A DNA stretch of 64,000 nucleotides from Brevibacterium limosum. GTDB lineage: Bacteria; Actinomycetota; Actinomycetes; Actinomycetales; Brevibacteriaceae. A program made the translations under genes and the position numbers. Where the stretch lies: assembly GCF_011617705.1 (NCBI RefSeq), contig NZ_CP050154.1:3596001-3660000 (forward strand). The letters run 5' to 3'. The notes under the pieces were generated by a model, which was not told the origin of the DNA, did no database searches, and worked only from the letters and a program-made list of their open reading frames with translations. Of this stretch, positions 8,020-16,405 are shown piece by piece (the first letter of the stretch is position 1; each line of letters begins with the position of its first letter).

Positions 8020-8712
8020 ATGCACACGAGTGTTCCAGACGACTGGCAACCCTGGCGCACGCCGTCATCGCTGGAGGGACGTAGACCCGGTCGGTCCGAC
8101 CTCGAACGGGCCAGTCTTTGCGGCAGGGGCCGTGAAGACGTTCTCCCCTACCCAGACGATGAACTGTGCAGGGGAAAGATACGCCTCCTCATCGTCGGGA
8201 TCAATCCGAGCCCGTGGACCATTGCCGTCAACGCGCCCTTTGCCCGACCGGGGAATCGCTTCTGGCCTTCGCTCCATCGCGCCGGGGTCACTGAAACCGT
8301 GGTCGACGCATCTCGCGGGTTGAGCAGCGCAGATGAGAGGATGCTCGCGGAGCGCGGCCTCGCCATGACGAATTTGGTCTCTCGGCCCACCGCCCGAGCC
8401 GCTGAGCTCGATGATGCTGAACTTCGCCGCGGTGGCCAGAGGACGGTGAGTCGAGTGAGCACTCTGCTCCCCCTCTCCGTAGCCGTCGTCGGGATCACGG
8501 CCTTCCGGAAAGCGTTCGATCTTCCTCGTGCGGTGGTGGGCAGACAGGACACCAACCAGCTCAATGGTTGGCCTGATCAAACCTCTTTATGGGCTCTTCC
8601 CCATCCCAGCGGGCTGAATGCGCATGAGACGCTCAGCAGCCTCGCAGAGCATTGGCACAAGGTGTGGGCCGACGTCGAGGGAGGCGCCGCGAACCGGGCC
8701 AAACCGCGGTGA
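8020..8712 (+). CDS. mug: Mug-type G/U mismatch-specific DNA glycosylase
   Basis: 230 residues; the start at 8020 is uncertain because no good ribosome site is visible, and the first 45 residues are not part of the usual domain. The family removes uracil or related bases opposite guanine. Key motifs: LLIVGINPSPWT (about 60), the active-site loop with the family Asn of GINPS; APFARPGNRFWPSLHRAG; MTNLVSRPT; and LPHPSGLNAH (about 193), the minor-groove reading loop. Usual length is 165-200, so the N-terminal extension is the odd part. The 3' end overlaps the decayed LysR gene on the other strand by about 80 bases. Confidence 0.85.
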   Translation: MHTSVPDDWQPWRTPSSLEGRRPGRSDLERASLCGRGREDVLPYPDDELCRGKIRLLIVGINPSPWTIAVNAPFARPGNRFWPSLHRAGVTETVVDASRGLSSADERMLAERGLAMTNLVSRPTARAAELDDAELRRGGQRTVSRVSTLLPLSVAVVGITAFRKAFDLPRAVVGRQDTNQLNGWPDQTSLWALPHPSGLNAHETLSSLAEHWHKVWADVEGGAANRAKPR

Positions 8713-9130
8713 GAGGGCGGGTGATGCCACTCCCCTCGAACGGCACACGCAGCAAATGACCACGGGCGAGATGACCCCGTAAAGCGAGTTCGCTCAGTAT
8801 GGCCGGACCAGTATCCGAGGCGACGGCGACTCGGACCGCCGCATTGCTGCTGAGCACCAGAGCTGGTTCGACTGGCACATGATCGACGAGGAGATCCCGC
8901 GCAGCCTCATACGTTCCCGACCCGGGTTCCCTCGTCACAAGCGCGGTCGCGGCCAGTTCTTGCAAATTGATCTGCCCTCTTCGTAGGGCCATTCATATCG
9001 GGGTCCGATCGCCACCAGCAATTCGTCTTAGTGGACCACATGACTGTGCAGACCCACTGGAACATGTGATTCTTCGATGAACCCCAGCTGAAGATGTCCC
9101 TGTGAGTCCCGCTCCGGAGGAAGCATTCGC
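8633..9130 (-). pseudogene. decayed LysR-family regulator (effector-domain remnant)
   Basis: The minus strand carries the C-terminal half of a LysR effector-binding domain broken over two frames. One frame reads QLGFIEESHVPVGL, then a stop codon, then DELLVAIGPRYEW. The next frame picks up at QINLQELAATALVTREPGSG and continues through AVASDTGPAILSELALRG. These pieces match, in order, the usual LysR sequence around the DELvvvvgp and LVTREPGSGT motifs. The DNA-binding N-terminus is not found upstream. At least one frameshift (near 8990) and one in-frame stop (near 9030) make this a pseudogene. Its end overlaps the glycosylase gene. Confidence 0.75.
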
Positions 9131-9376
9131 TGCTGCGCAACTACTCCATCTCCGGACACTCCCGGTTCCTGCTGGAGTCGCCGCGATCCGCGGCATTCCC
9201 GTTGGCGAGATCTGCATCAGCCGTCTCGGACATCTCCGCTATCTTTCGAGGTCGTCGGCACGCCCGCTGTGACCTGACTCGGCGTTCTCGGTCTCTGAGT
9301 TCCCACTGTTCTGATGACTCGATGTTTCACGGTGGCGCGACGCGTATGCTGGTGTCGAACCGAGAAGAGGGGAATC

Positions 9377-10672
9377 GTGGACGCCGACGTCGTAGTCGTG
9401 GGAGCAGGTCTCGCGGGCCTGCAATGTGCCAGACGGTTGCAGCGCAACGGTTTGACTGTCCAGGTCTGCGACTCGAGTGATGATGTGGGCGGTCGCGTGC
9501 GCACCGATCGAATCGACGGGTTCCTCTGTGACCGTGGGTTTCAGCTGCTCAACCCCGCGTACCCTGCAGTGCGCGCTTTCATCGACGTCGCCTCACTGGA
9601 CCTGCAGACTTTCGGGGCAGGAGTGATGGTCCGCAAGGGACAGCGTCTGACCACGCTGCGCGCATCCTTGAGCCGACGTGGCACCGAGTCATCCGGTTTG
9701 AGTTCCGGACTGCTCAGACCGAAGGAGATCCGCGGACTTCTGCGATGGCTCGGTCCGACTCTGCTGCGGCCATCGTCAGCCTCGCGCGCAACGCGGGACT
9801 CAACTCTCGCCGAATCTTTGGAGGCTGCGGGAGTTACGGGAGCTTTGCGCCGAGACGTCATCGACACGTTCCTCGCCGGTGTGCTGGCCGACAGTACTGG
9901 CGCGAGCTCGGCGAACTATGCTCGACTGCTGATGAGATCATTCGTGCGCGCGATCCCCGGTCTGCCCAGGAAAGGCATGGCGGCTCTACCCGAACAGATG
10001 GCGGCTTCTCTCGAAACGCCCGTGCGCGTGAACACCGCCGTACGAGACCTTCGCGAGACCGATGATGGTGTGGAAGTCGACACCGACCAGGGACGGATAC
10101 GAGCGCGTGTCGCTGTCACCGCGGTCGGTGCTGAGGATCTCGAGGAACTGACCGGCGAGAAGACTCCTCCTACACGCGGACTGACGACCTGGTGGTTCCA
10201 AGCTCCGGAGCCACCACTCGAGGATCCGCTGTTGGTGCTGGATGCCTCGGCTCCCCAAGGAGGCCCAGATGGGCCCGTCTGGCACACGGCAGTGGTCTCA
10301 AATGCAGCACCGAGCTACGCACCTGCGGGATCGGCGCTCATTGAGGCGACGACTCTGCTCGATCGGCCCGACAGTCTGGCCGACGAACGGGAGATCCGAC
10401 AGCACCTCGAACGCATCTACGGCACGTCGACGCGCCGGTGGCAGGTCCTGATCAATCATCGGCTTCCGCACGCACTGCCGGCCTCGGCTCCCCCTCTGAT
10501 CGACCGATCCGTGCAGCGGATCTCCGAGAGAATATTCGTCTGCGGCGACCACCGTGACACCGGCTCGATCCAAGGCGCACTGATCTCCGGTGATCGAGCC
10601 GGGCAGGGAATCGCCGGATTACTCTCACCTGTCTCCCGCCGCTCTGACAACGATCCAAACGTGAAACCATGA
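9377..10672 (+). CDS. FAD-dependent amine oxidase/phytoene desaturase-like oxidoreductase
   Basis: 431 residues from GTG 9377, chosen because AGAGGGG precedes it and because the dinucleotide fold begins right after it. The N-terminus has the Rossmann FAD motif VVVVGAGLAGLQCARRL followed by the acidic ribose contact and the second motif VGGRVRTDRIDGFLCDRGFQ, which is typical of the amine oxidase/phytoene desaturase superfamily. The C-terminus has the closing FAD motif RIFVCGDHRDTGSIQGALIS. The substrate is unknown; superfamily members oxidise amines, carotenoids or protoporphyrinogen. The gene stands alone, 64 bases before the lipoprotein gene start. Confidence 0.85.
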   Translation: MDADVVVVGAGLAGLQCARRLQRNGLTVQVCDSSDDVGGRVRTDRIDGFLCDRGFQLLNPAYPAVRAFIDVASLDLQTFGAGVMVRKGQRLTTLRASLSRRGTESSGLSSGLLRPKEIRGLLRWLGPTLLRPSSASRATRDSTLAESLEAAGVTGALRRDVIDTFLAGVLADSTGASSANYARLLMRSFVRAIPGLPRKGMAALPEQMAASLETPVRVNTAVRDLRETDDGVEVDTDQGRIRARVAVTAVGAEDLEELTGEKTPPTRGLTTWWFQAPEPPLEDPLLVLDASAPQGGPDGPVWHTAVVSNAAPSYAPAGSALIEATTLLDRPDSLADEREIRQHLERIYGTSTRRWQVLINHRLPHALPASAPPLIDRSVQRISERIFVCGDHRDTGSIQGALISGDRAGQGIAGLLSPVSRRSDNDPNVKP

Positions 10673-10736
10673 TCGCAACCTGCGGAACTCCCCCATCTGT
10701 GTGCGAGGAGTCCGGGTATGCCCCGGGCACAGCAGC

Positions 10737-11495
10737 ATGAGCACCCATATCCGACGGGCTGTTGCGGCCCTCCTGACCGGTCTCCTCACCGCGGTTGCCT
10801 CCGTGGGCTGTGCCGCCGCAGACGGTTCAAGTCCGGGTTCTCCGCTCGTGGCCGTGTATCGCGGTGAGGCCGCGTGCGACGGGTGCCCCGAGACGATCGC
10901 ACAACGGCTGAGAGCCTCGCTCGCCCACGCCGAGGTGGTCTGCATCGGTCGCGATGAACGTCTGCCGCTGCAGGCCGATTCCCTTGCAGACGTGGACCTC
11001 TACGTCCAGCCTGAAGGTGGCGACGACATCGGCGCGGCCGCCGAAGCGCTGCCTCCTCGATTCGTCGGGGGCCTCGAACGGTATGTTGCGAGCGGCGGTC
11101 GTTACCTCGGTCTGTGTATGGGCGCCTATCTGGCCGGTCCGGTCGCCTTCGGCCTCGTCGAAACGGACCTCGACGGTGAGGTCGGCCGTCCCGGCTTTGC
11201 AGTCACTGACAGCAGATCGACCGTGGTCGACGTCGCCTGGGACGGTCAGCATCGCCAGACGTTCTTCCAAGAGGGCGCAGTCCTTCCGCCACCCGATGAT
11301 CGCGCCGACGTGTTCGCGCGGTACGGCAATGGCGATATCGCCGCATCACGCTACGACCACGGTGACGGTATGGCCGGTCTCATCGGCCCGCACCCCGAGG
11401 CCGACAAGACCTGGCTGGACGAAGCGGCGATCACCGATCCGGACGGTGACGACTGGAAGTACGCCGTCCCCTTCGTCCAAACACTATTGGACTGA
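10737..11495 (+). CDS. lipoprotein with biotin-protein-ligase N-terminal (amidotransferase-like) domain
   Basis: 252 residues from ATG 10737. The N-terminus is a lipoprotein signal: RR, a hydrophobic core (AVAALLTGLLTAVASV) and a lipobox ending in Cys at about residue 25, so the protein is predicted to be tethered outside the membrane. The mature part starts with VAVYRGEAACDGCPETI and has a class I amidotransferase-type nucleophile elbow, GGRYLGLCMGAYLAG, with Cys in the nucleophile position, then a FFQEGAVLPPP segment. This matches the BPL_N family, a glutamine-amidotransferase fold also found at the N-terminus of some biotin ligases. The natural reaction is unknown. It is followed by a small terminator. 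Confidence 0.8.
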   Translation: MSTHIRRAVAALLTGLLTAVASVGCAAADGSSPGSPLVAVYRGEAACDGCPETIAQRLRASLAHAEVVCIGRDERLPLQADSLADVDLYVQPEGGDDIGAAAEALPPRFVGGLERYVASGGRYLGLCMGAYLAGPVAFGLVETDLDGEVGRPGFAVTDSRSTVVDVAWDGQHRQTFFQEGAVLPPPDDRADVFARYGNGDIAASRYDHGDGMAGLIGPHPEADKTWLDEAAITDPDGDDWKYAVPFVQTLLD

Positions 11496-11503
11496 CTTCT
11501 CCA

Positions 11504-11538
11504 CAACAGCGAAAACCGAGTCTGCGACTGTTGTTTTT
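11504..11538 (+). terminator. small terminator after lipoprotein gene
   Basis: CAACAG (11504-11509) and CTGTTG (11528-11533) can pair, with a possible inner CG pair, and are followed directly by TTTTT. It starts nine bases after the stop at 11495. The stem is short, so confidence is moderate. Confidence 0.45.
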
Positions 11539-11642
11539 CTGAAATCGTCCGGTCGCCGAGTCGACACCAGCGCGACCTCGCACCACCACCCCTCACCGAG
11601 GTGGCACACACCCGACCGCCCGTGTAAGACTACGTAGGCGAT

Positions 11643-11678
11643 TGCTCATTCAATGATCACTTGATCGGCGAATGAGCA
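11643..11678. promoter_or_regulatory. 9-bp inverted repeat upstream of YceI gene
   Basis: TGCTCATTC (11643-11651) is repeated in inverted form as GAATGAGCA (11670-11678), with an 18-base spacer, about 60 bases before the YceI start. The spacing of roughly two and a half helical turns suggests a binding site for a dimeric regulator, but no regulator can be named. Confidence 0.35.
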
Positions 11679-11736
11679 CACCGACTACGACAGCCTCCCC
11701 TACAGGAGCGCGGAGGAACCGAAGGAGCTATCCCCC

Positions 11737-12507
11737 ATGACAGAAACTCCTGGGATCACAGGTCATTGGGACATCGATCCCTCACATTCTCGACTGGGAT
11801 TCTCCACACGCCACGCCATGGTCTCGCGTGTACGCGGAGCGTTCAATGATGTGTCCGGATCGGCCGACATCGCCGACGATCTTGCCGACTCGACCGCCGA
11901 GGTCATCATCCAGACCGCCAGCGTCGACACACGCAGCGAGGGTCGCGACGAGCACCTGCGTTCGGCAGACTTCTTCGATGTGGAGACCTACCCGGAGATC
12001 CGTTTCGGCTCCTCGGCCATCGATGAGGTCGGCGAAGGCTCCTACATCGTCACCGGTGAGCTGTCGATCCGTGACATGACGAAGACCGTCTCGGTTCCGC
12101 TCGAGCTCATCGGCGTCGAGACCGATCCCTTCGGCAACCTGCGCGCCGGCCTCGAGGGCTCGCGTCGCATCGATCGCAAGGACTGGGGCGTGACCTGGAA
12201 TACGACGCTCGATTCCGGCGGCGTGCTCGTCAGTGACAAGATCACCCTCGAGTTCGAGCTCTCCCTGATCAAGAACCTCGCCGAGGCGGCCCCCGCCGAT
12301 TCGGCCGAAACCGACGATGAGGACGAGGCCGACGAGACCGCCCCTCCCGCGCCGAAGGCCCCGAAAGCAGCCCCGACCGCTGAGCCCGCCGGCAAGGAGT
12401 TCCCTCCCCCGCCGCCGGTCAAGCCGGCGGAGACGGCCCCGGAAGCCAAGCAGCCGGAGGCTCAGTCATCCGGAAACGGCTTAGGAAAGCTCTTCGGCCT
12501 CCGCTGA
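11737..12507 (+). CDS. YceI-family protein with acidic, proline-rich C-terminal tail
   Basis: 256 residues from ATG 11737 (AAGGAG eight bases upstream). Residues 1-185 are a YceI lipocalin-like barrel: HWDIDPSHSRLGFSTRHAMV, the FDVETYPEIRFGSS strand pair, and a late RKDWGVTWN motif. YceI proteins bind isoprenoid-type lipids such as polyprenyl chains. There is no signal peptide, so this copy should be cytoplasmic. The last 70 residues form an acidic then Pro/Ala/Lys-rich tail (DDEDEADE, followed by repeated AP and PPPP) ending in GLGKLFGLR, which is absent from standard 180-residue members. It is followed by a strong terminator and the LCP-like gene. Confidence 0.9.
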   Translation: MTETPGITGHWDIDPSHSRLGFSTRHAMVSRVRGAFNDVSGSADIADDLADSTAEVIIQTASVDTRSEGRDEHLRSADFFDVETYPEIRFGSSAIDEVGEGSYIVTGELSIRDMTKTVSVPLELIGVETDPFGNLRAGLEGSRRIDRKDWGVTWNTTLDSGGVLVSDKITLEFELSLIKNLAEAAPADSAETDDEDEADETAPPAPKAPKAAPTAEPAGKEFPPPPPVKPAETAPEAKQPEAQSSGNGLGKLFGLR

Positions 12508-12557
12508 GCCCAGCGCACGTCCGCTGACGTCAGGGGCCCGATACGGCAGTCCTCACC

Positions 12558-12593
12558 GCGGGTGAGATCGGTACACGAGCCGATCTCACCCGC
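12558..12593 (+). terminator. strong hairpin terminator after YceI gene
   Basis: GCGGGTGAGATCGG (12558-12571) and CCGATCTCACCCGC (12580-12593) form a perfect 14-bp stem with an eight-base loop, about 50 bases after the YceI stop and 50 before the next start. A long U-run is lacking. Confidence 0.75.
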
Positions 12594-12645
12594 CGCTACT
12601 ATTGAGACCAGCACCAGATGACCGGACCGAGGAAGTAGGACTGCC

Positions 12646-13569
12646 ATGGCCAAGCTGACGAAGATGGTTTCCGCCATCGGTTCCCTCAAGGACCTCAACT
12701 CCGCCCGCGCCGAGTTCGATGACGCATCGAAGGCCATTCCCGCCGAGGCTGCCTTCCCACCCGCAGAGATCCGTCCCACCGCAGACGACTCCCGCACCCT
12801 GATGCTTCGGGTGACGAATCCCGGAAGCCCCGCCGAGGCGGCTCCGCAGTCATCTAGCCAAGGTGACACCTTCGCTGTCATTTATGTTCCCGCCGCCGGT
12901 GAATTCGCTGCCGTGCTCGTGCTCAATCCCTCCACTCAGATCGAGGCAGGTCAGACGTTCGGCACTATCGCCGACGAGGGCGGATGGCCGGTCGTTGTCG
13001 CCATGGTTGAGGAGTTCCTCGGCATCCGCATCGATCACATCGCACAGCTGGAGGCCGACGTGCTCGGACGCGTCATTGACGAGCTCCGCGGCCTGCAGGT
13101 CTACAGTCGTGCAGCGTTCAACGCCGGTGGGACCGATTTCGTCGAGGGCACGAATAACCTCGACGGAGCGACATCTGCGATCTTCACCGCGGCAGACCCG
13201 GTCGATGATGCCGGCCAGACGCGCACTCGCAATCAACGTGCGGTCGTGCGTGCGCTCGTTCAATCGCTCAAGTCAGGTGGGCTGGTCAAAGATCCGAACA
13301 AGGGTGCGGCCGTGCTCGGACATTTCGCTTCAGGCATTCAGCGCAACGCCGAGCTGACCACGAGTGAGCTCGTCAAGATCGCCAATGGCCTCCGCACACT
13401 TCAACTAGACGACATCGCGGTGGTCACTGTGCCCACGAACTCGCGCCGCGAGGATGACGGCACGGTCATCATCGACTTCGACCCCGAAGCCTTACCGGCA
13501 CTCAAAAACGCTTTGGCCAGGAACGACCTCGCAGACTTCTTCCGTTACCTCGTGTCTTTGGGGTACTGA
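12646..13569 (+). CDS. LytR-CpsA-Psr (LCP)-like protein without membrane anchor
   Basis: 307 residues from ATG 12646. LCP proteins normally sit outside the membrane and attach glycopolymers to peptidoglycan. The order of segments fits that fold: DTFAVIYVP (about 74), MVEEFLGIRIDHIAQLEADVLG with the family Asp-His helix (about 120), DELRGLQVYSRAAF, FVEGTNNLDGATSAIF, and NQRAVVRALVQSLKSGG. Two things are odd. There is no signal peptide or transmembrane helix, and the usual Arg-rich stretch after the LDG motif (AxxRxR) is replaced by FTAADPVDDAGQ, so phosphate-binding arginines seem absent. It may be a cytoplasmic, inactive paralogue. Family assignment is by pattern only. Confidence 0.6.
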   Translation: MAKLTKMVSAIGSLKDLNSARAEFDDASKAIPAEAAFPPAEIRPTADDSRTLMLRVTNPGSPAEAAPQSSSQGDTFAVIYVPAAGEFAAVLVLNPSTQIEAGQTFGTIADEGGWPVVVAMVEEFLGIRIDHIAQLEADVLGRVIDELRGLQVYSRAAFNAGGTDFVEGTNNLDGATSAIFTAADPVDDAGQTRTRNQRAVVRALVQSLKSGGLVKDPNKGAAVLGHFASGIQRNAELTTSELVKIANGLRTLQLDDIAVVTVPTNSRREDDGTVIIDFDPEALPALKNALARNDLADFFRYLVSLGY

Positions 13570-13581
13570 TATTCGCGAGAA

Positions 13582-14186
13582 TTATTCGAAGGCTCCGTCG
13601 CCTGGCCAGAGAGCATGAAGTCCCCGCCGTGTGGTTGCCAGCCTTTCAATCTGCTGCATCAATTCTTCGCGCAGAGTCACAAGACCGAATGCGTACAAAT
13701 CGGGATCATTCTCTGCGTTTTCCAGGTACCGATTACACGCGTGCGTCATCATAGACAAAGGCTCTTGGATTCCAGGTAGCCCACGCACAGCATCTCGCGT
13801 ATGTCGGATCTCGTCTCTCACCGACAGGATGCTTGAGTTCGCGTATCGATAGTCTGGCGAATTGACAGCTCCGTTTATCCGTACTGCATGACCTGAGAAG
13901 GCCCGGCGATGATGCACTTCATTGATCAGCCCCCAAAGGCAAGCTTCTCGTTCCGTCGTAGATTCAGCAGAAATGTTCCATACGCGATAGCGACTGTAAG
14001 GACAGCGCCGAATACAGCGACAAGAACGTCCAACCAAAATGTCAACCACATGACACCAATACTGCCAGAGTTGAATCTGAAATGAAGAGGCATTTCAAAT
14101 TGCGTTGATTCCCATCTCGGCAGCACGAGTCCGATAAAAAACTTCCCCCCATTTCGATGTTCTCGGCCTGCTATACCTACCGGCAT
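13582..14186 (-). pseudogene. small membrane protein gene split by a one-base frameshift
   Basis: The first frame (14186 down to about 13926) encodes a single membrane helix, WLDVLVAVFGAVLTVAIAYGT, then the basic FLLNLRRNEKLAFGG and a stop. The next frame continues directly as LINEVHHRRAFSGHAVRING and runs to 13582 through a helical, His/Arg-rich cytoplasmic domain. The junction lies in a run of five G on the minus strand (about 13927-13934). Adding one G would give LAFGGLINEVHH and one continuous protein with the helix at the N-terminus. This is either a true mutation, a phase-variable tract, or a sequencing error. The function of the intact protein is unknown. It is convergent with the LCP-like gene. 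Confidence 0.6.
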
Positions 14187-14246
14187 CCCTGTGTCGGAGA
14201 TAATTCAAGAAGCACGATGCAGTCCCTCTCGTCCTAACGAGGCCCC

Positions 14247-14612
14247 TCACACACCGAAAGCGACCGAAATCGCAGCAAGGAACGAGAGTTCAGGATTCCT
14301 AAGAGCAATCTGCCAGATGGAACCGCCGACGGCGACACCGAATCTAAAGGTCGCGACTGGAATTCGATCAGTCCACCATTTACTCATGCCTACAGTCACA
14401 GACGACCCACCACCCTCAACCTGGGCACCGAGCGTATGCAAGCACAAGACGGTCGCAAATGAACCAACAAACTCGTCGACCACAGGATTTGTAGCCCTAC
14501 ATAGCCAGACTAGCCGCAATCAGTCCGCCGTCCAGGACACTACAGCGCCTGACGCGACAGAACCAAAACATACAACGGCTACGTGACAATGCAGCCGCCA
14601 GCGTGAGATACC
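14247..14612 (-). pseudogene. probable remnant of a small membrane protein
   Basis: The minus strand reads a hydrophobic segment (VAVVCFGSVASGAVVSW), an in-frame TGA near 14518, and then continues in the same frame through NPVVDEFVGSFATVLCLHTLG to FRFGVAVGGSIWQIAL and a final SFLAAISVAFG helix. No start codon with a ribosome site is seen. The hydrophobic pattern suggests a former membrane protein, but no family is recognised. The region is AT-richer than the left arm. Confidence 0.35.
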
Positions 14613-14674
14613 CTAGTCAGGAACAACCTCGGGGACACAAACGCGTGGAAACGCAACTAACAAGAAGGCCACAC

Positions 14675-15439
14675 ATGCAATTCCTGACAGTAGGCGACTC
14701 ACACACGCAGTACTTTGGAATCTCAAACCAAATGCGCGGTCTTAACCAAAAGCTCCGCGGCATTCGCGTCATCAATAAGGCTGTCAGCGCAAGCACCGTC
14801 ACTGGCGTCGGGAAGTTAGACTCCACTCTAAAGCTTGGGACCAATATCCACCAGTGGATAGATAAAGTCAAACCGAATTTCCTGGTGCTTAACCTAGGGC
14901 AAGTAGACGTTGAACTAGGAATACCTTTCCGGCAGTTTGTAAAACAGCGGAATGAGACAGAGGATTACTGGCTCAATCACTTTGTACAAAAGTATGACGA
15001 ATTCCTACAGGCCGTACAGCTAGACAATAGTCAAATTATCATCAAAGGAATAAATCTTCCGGTTCTATGTTATGACCACCAGAAGGCAATTAAATATATA
15101 AGCAGAATTGTCACAGAACGTTTCACAGGAGAGCAAAAGGACTTACAGCGCACTCGCGAGATCGAAGAACGACTCACTCAGCGCTACCCGTCTGACATCG
15201 TGCGCACCGACCTCGCGAGAAGGTTCAATACGAAACTAGAGACTTTATGTTCCACACATGGGTACGGTTATTTTGACATAAATTCGGCCCTCGAAAATGA
15301 ACCTCAAGGCACAATATCTCCACGGTTCATGCCCTCAAAATTCGACCATCATATCGTCGACTCTTTAGAGGTCCGTTTACTTCACTGGGATGAATTGTTG
15401 AAAGTCGCGAGAAGGCAATATTGGAATTTGCCAAAATAA
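14675..15439 (+). CDS. SGNH/GDSL-type hydrolase-like protein of surface polymer locus
   Basis: 254 residues from ATG 14675; earlier in-frame starts would add a basic stretch unlike protein. The N-terminus QFLTVGDSHTQYFG carries a Gly-Asp-Ser-His block I, LVLNLGQVDVELG occupies the place of the Gly-x-Asn-Asp block, and DHHIVDS near the C-terminus is in the position of the Asp-x-x-His pair. The fold therefore looks like SGNH hydrolases, which remove or transfer acyl groups, for example on polysaccharides. The middle is unusually charged, with a long helix around QKDLQRTREIEERLTQR. Codon use is AT-richer than in flanking genes. It lies 39 bases before a GT-D glycosyltransferase gene, suggesting joint action on one polymer. 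Confidence 0.65.
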   Translation: MQFLTVGDSHTQYFGISNQMRGLNQKLRGIRVINKAVSASTVTGVGKLDSTLKLGTNIHQWIDKVKPNFLVLNLGQVDVELGIPFRQFVKQRNETEDYWLNHFVQKYDEFLQAVQLDNSQIIIKGINLPVLCYDHQKAIKYISRIVTERFTGEQKDLQRTREIEERLTQRYPSDIVRTDLARRFNTKLETLCSTHGYGYFDINSALENEPQGTISPRFMPSKFDHHIVDSLEVRLLHWDELLKVARRQYWNLPK

Positions 15440-15478
15440 CCCGATACATTGCAACGTAGCCCCGAAAGGTCCTTAGAC

Positions 15479-16378
15479 ATGGCACAAGAAAAGTCGAATT
15501 CCCCCAACACAGACTCACTTGCAGAGTCCCTCGATGTTAGCAAACAGATTCTCGAAGCGCTCCAAGACATGAACGCTCTCAATAAGAAGTTGCTTTGGGA
15601 GGCCCAGGTTACGCGACGAACTCTAGATACTATTCGTACGACCCTTGCTCGCCCGGTCCTCAGCGACGTTCATGATTTTATAAATCGAGCTCAGCTTTCT
15701 TTTCTTGATACACTGAAAGCTATCAAAGACGGCCAACTCAGCTTTTCCCGCTTTGGCGACGGAGAGATGCGTCTAATGCTCCGAGAGGACTACAAATTAA
15801 CATTCCAGAAGAACTCGCCACAGCTCGCATCAGATCTAAAAAAGATACTTACCGAGCCAGCTGAAAATCTGCTCGTAGGCTTCCCCCACCTATACCGCGA
15901 TAACCACTGGTCGGGAGTGTGGAGTGACATTTGGGATCAAATGAAGCCTCTACTGAGAGACATTAGGGTGGTGGGTAACAGCCACGTATCCCGCCCAGTA
16001 TTTTTTCAACACACAGGGCAATTCGGAGTAGAAGCTTGGCGCGACCTCTGGGAGCAGAAGAAGATTTCTATAATCACCGGCAAAGACTCTCGATTTGAAT
16101 TAATTCAAGAATTGTTTGACAATGCCAGCCAGAGCCGATTCATGTATTCCGCTCCGAAAAACGCATATGAGGAACTTGAGGCGGTGCGCGAATCTGCACT
16201 GCAAGATGATTCTGACCTAACGTTAATAAGTCTCGGGCCTGCTGGGTCCGTGCTTGCTTATTGGTTAGCAAAAGCTGGAAAGCAGGCGATCGATATTGGT
16301 CATATTAGCGATAGCTATCAGAATGTATTTAAAGGAGGGTCTTGGCCAGAGACCAAATCGGCAGTGATCCCCAGGTAG
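15479..16378 (+). CDS. GT-D fold glycosyltransferase (DUF1792 family)
   Basis: 299 residues from ATG 15479. Residues 1-60 are a helical, partly coiled region (LDVSKQILEALQDMN). The GT-D domain follows, with the hallmark FSRFGDGEMRLM (about residue 93), then LLVGFPHLYRDNHWSG, RVVGNSHVSRPVF, and the C-terminal LISLGPAGSVLAYWLAKAG loop with QAIDIGHI. In streptococci this fold adds a sugar to surface glycoproteins, with catalysis depending on the Asp-Gly-Glu motif, which is present. The gene sits 39 bases after the SGNH-type gene and is convergent with the pyruvyl transferase. The donor and acceptor are not predictable. Confidence 0.8.
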   Translation: MAQEKSNSPNTDSLAESLDVSKQILEALQDMNALNKKLLWEAQVTRRTLDTIRTTLARPVLSDVHDFINRAQLSFLDTLKAIKDGQLSFSRFGDGEMRLMLREDYKLTFQKNSPQLASDLKKILTEPAENLLVGFPHLYRDNHWSGVWSDIWDQMKPLLRDIRVVGNSHVSRPVFFQHTGQFGVEAWRDLWEQKKISIITGKDSRFELIQELFDNASQSRFMYSAPKNAYEELEAVRESALQDDSDLTLISLGPAGSVLAYWLAKAGKQAIDIGHISDSYQNVFKGGSWPETKSAVIPR

Positions 16379-16396
16379 CTAGGTACTGATAGCTAC
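16375..16396. terminator. short hairpin between convergent genes
   Basis: GTAGCTA (16375-16381) and TAGCTAC (16390-16396) form a 7-bp stem with an eight-base loop across the stop of the GT-D gene, in the 27-base gap before the end of the convergent pyruvyl transferase gene. It could end transcription in both directions but is weak. Confidence 0.35.
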
Positions 16397-16405
16397 TCGC
16401 GGCGA

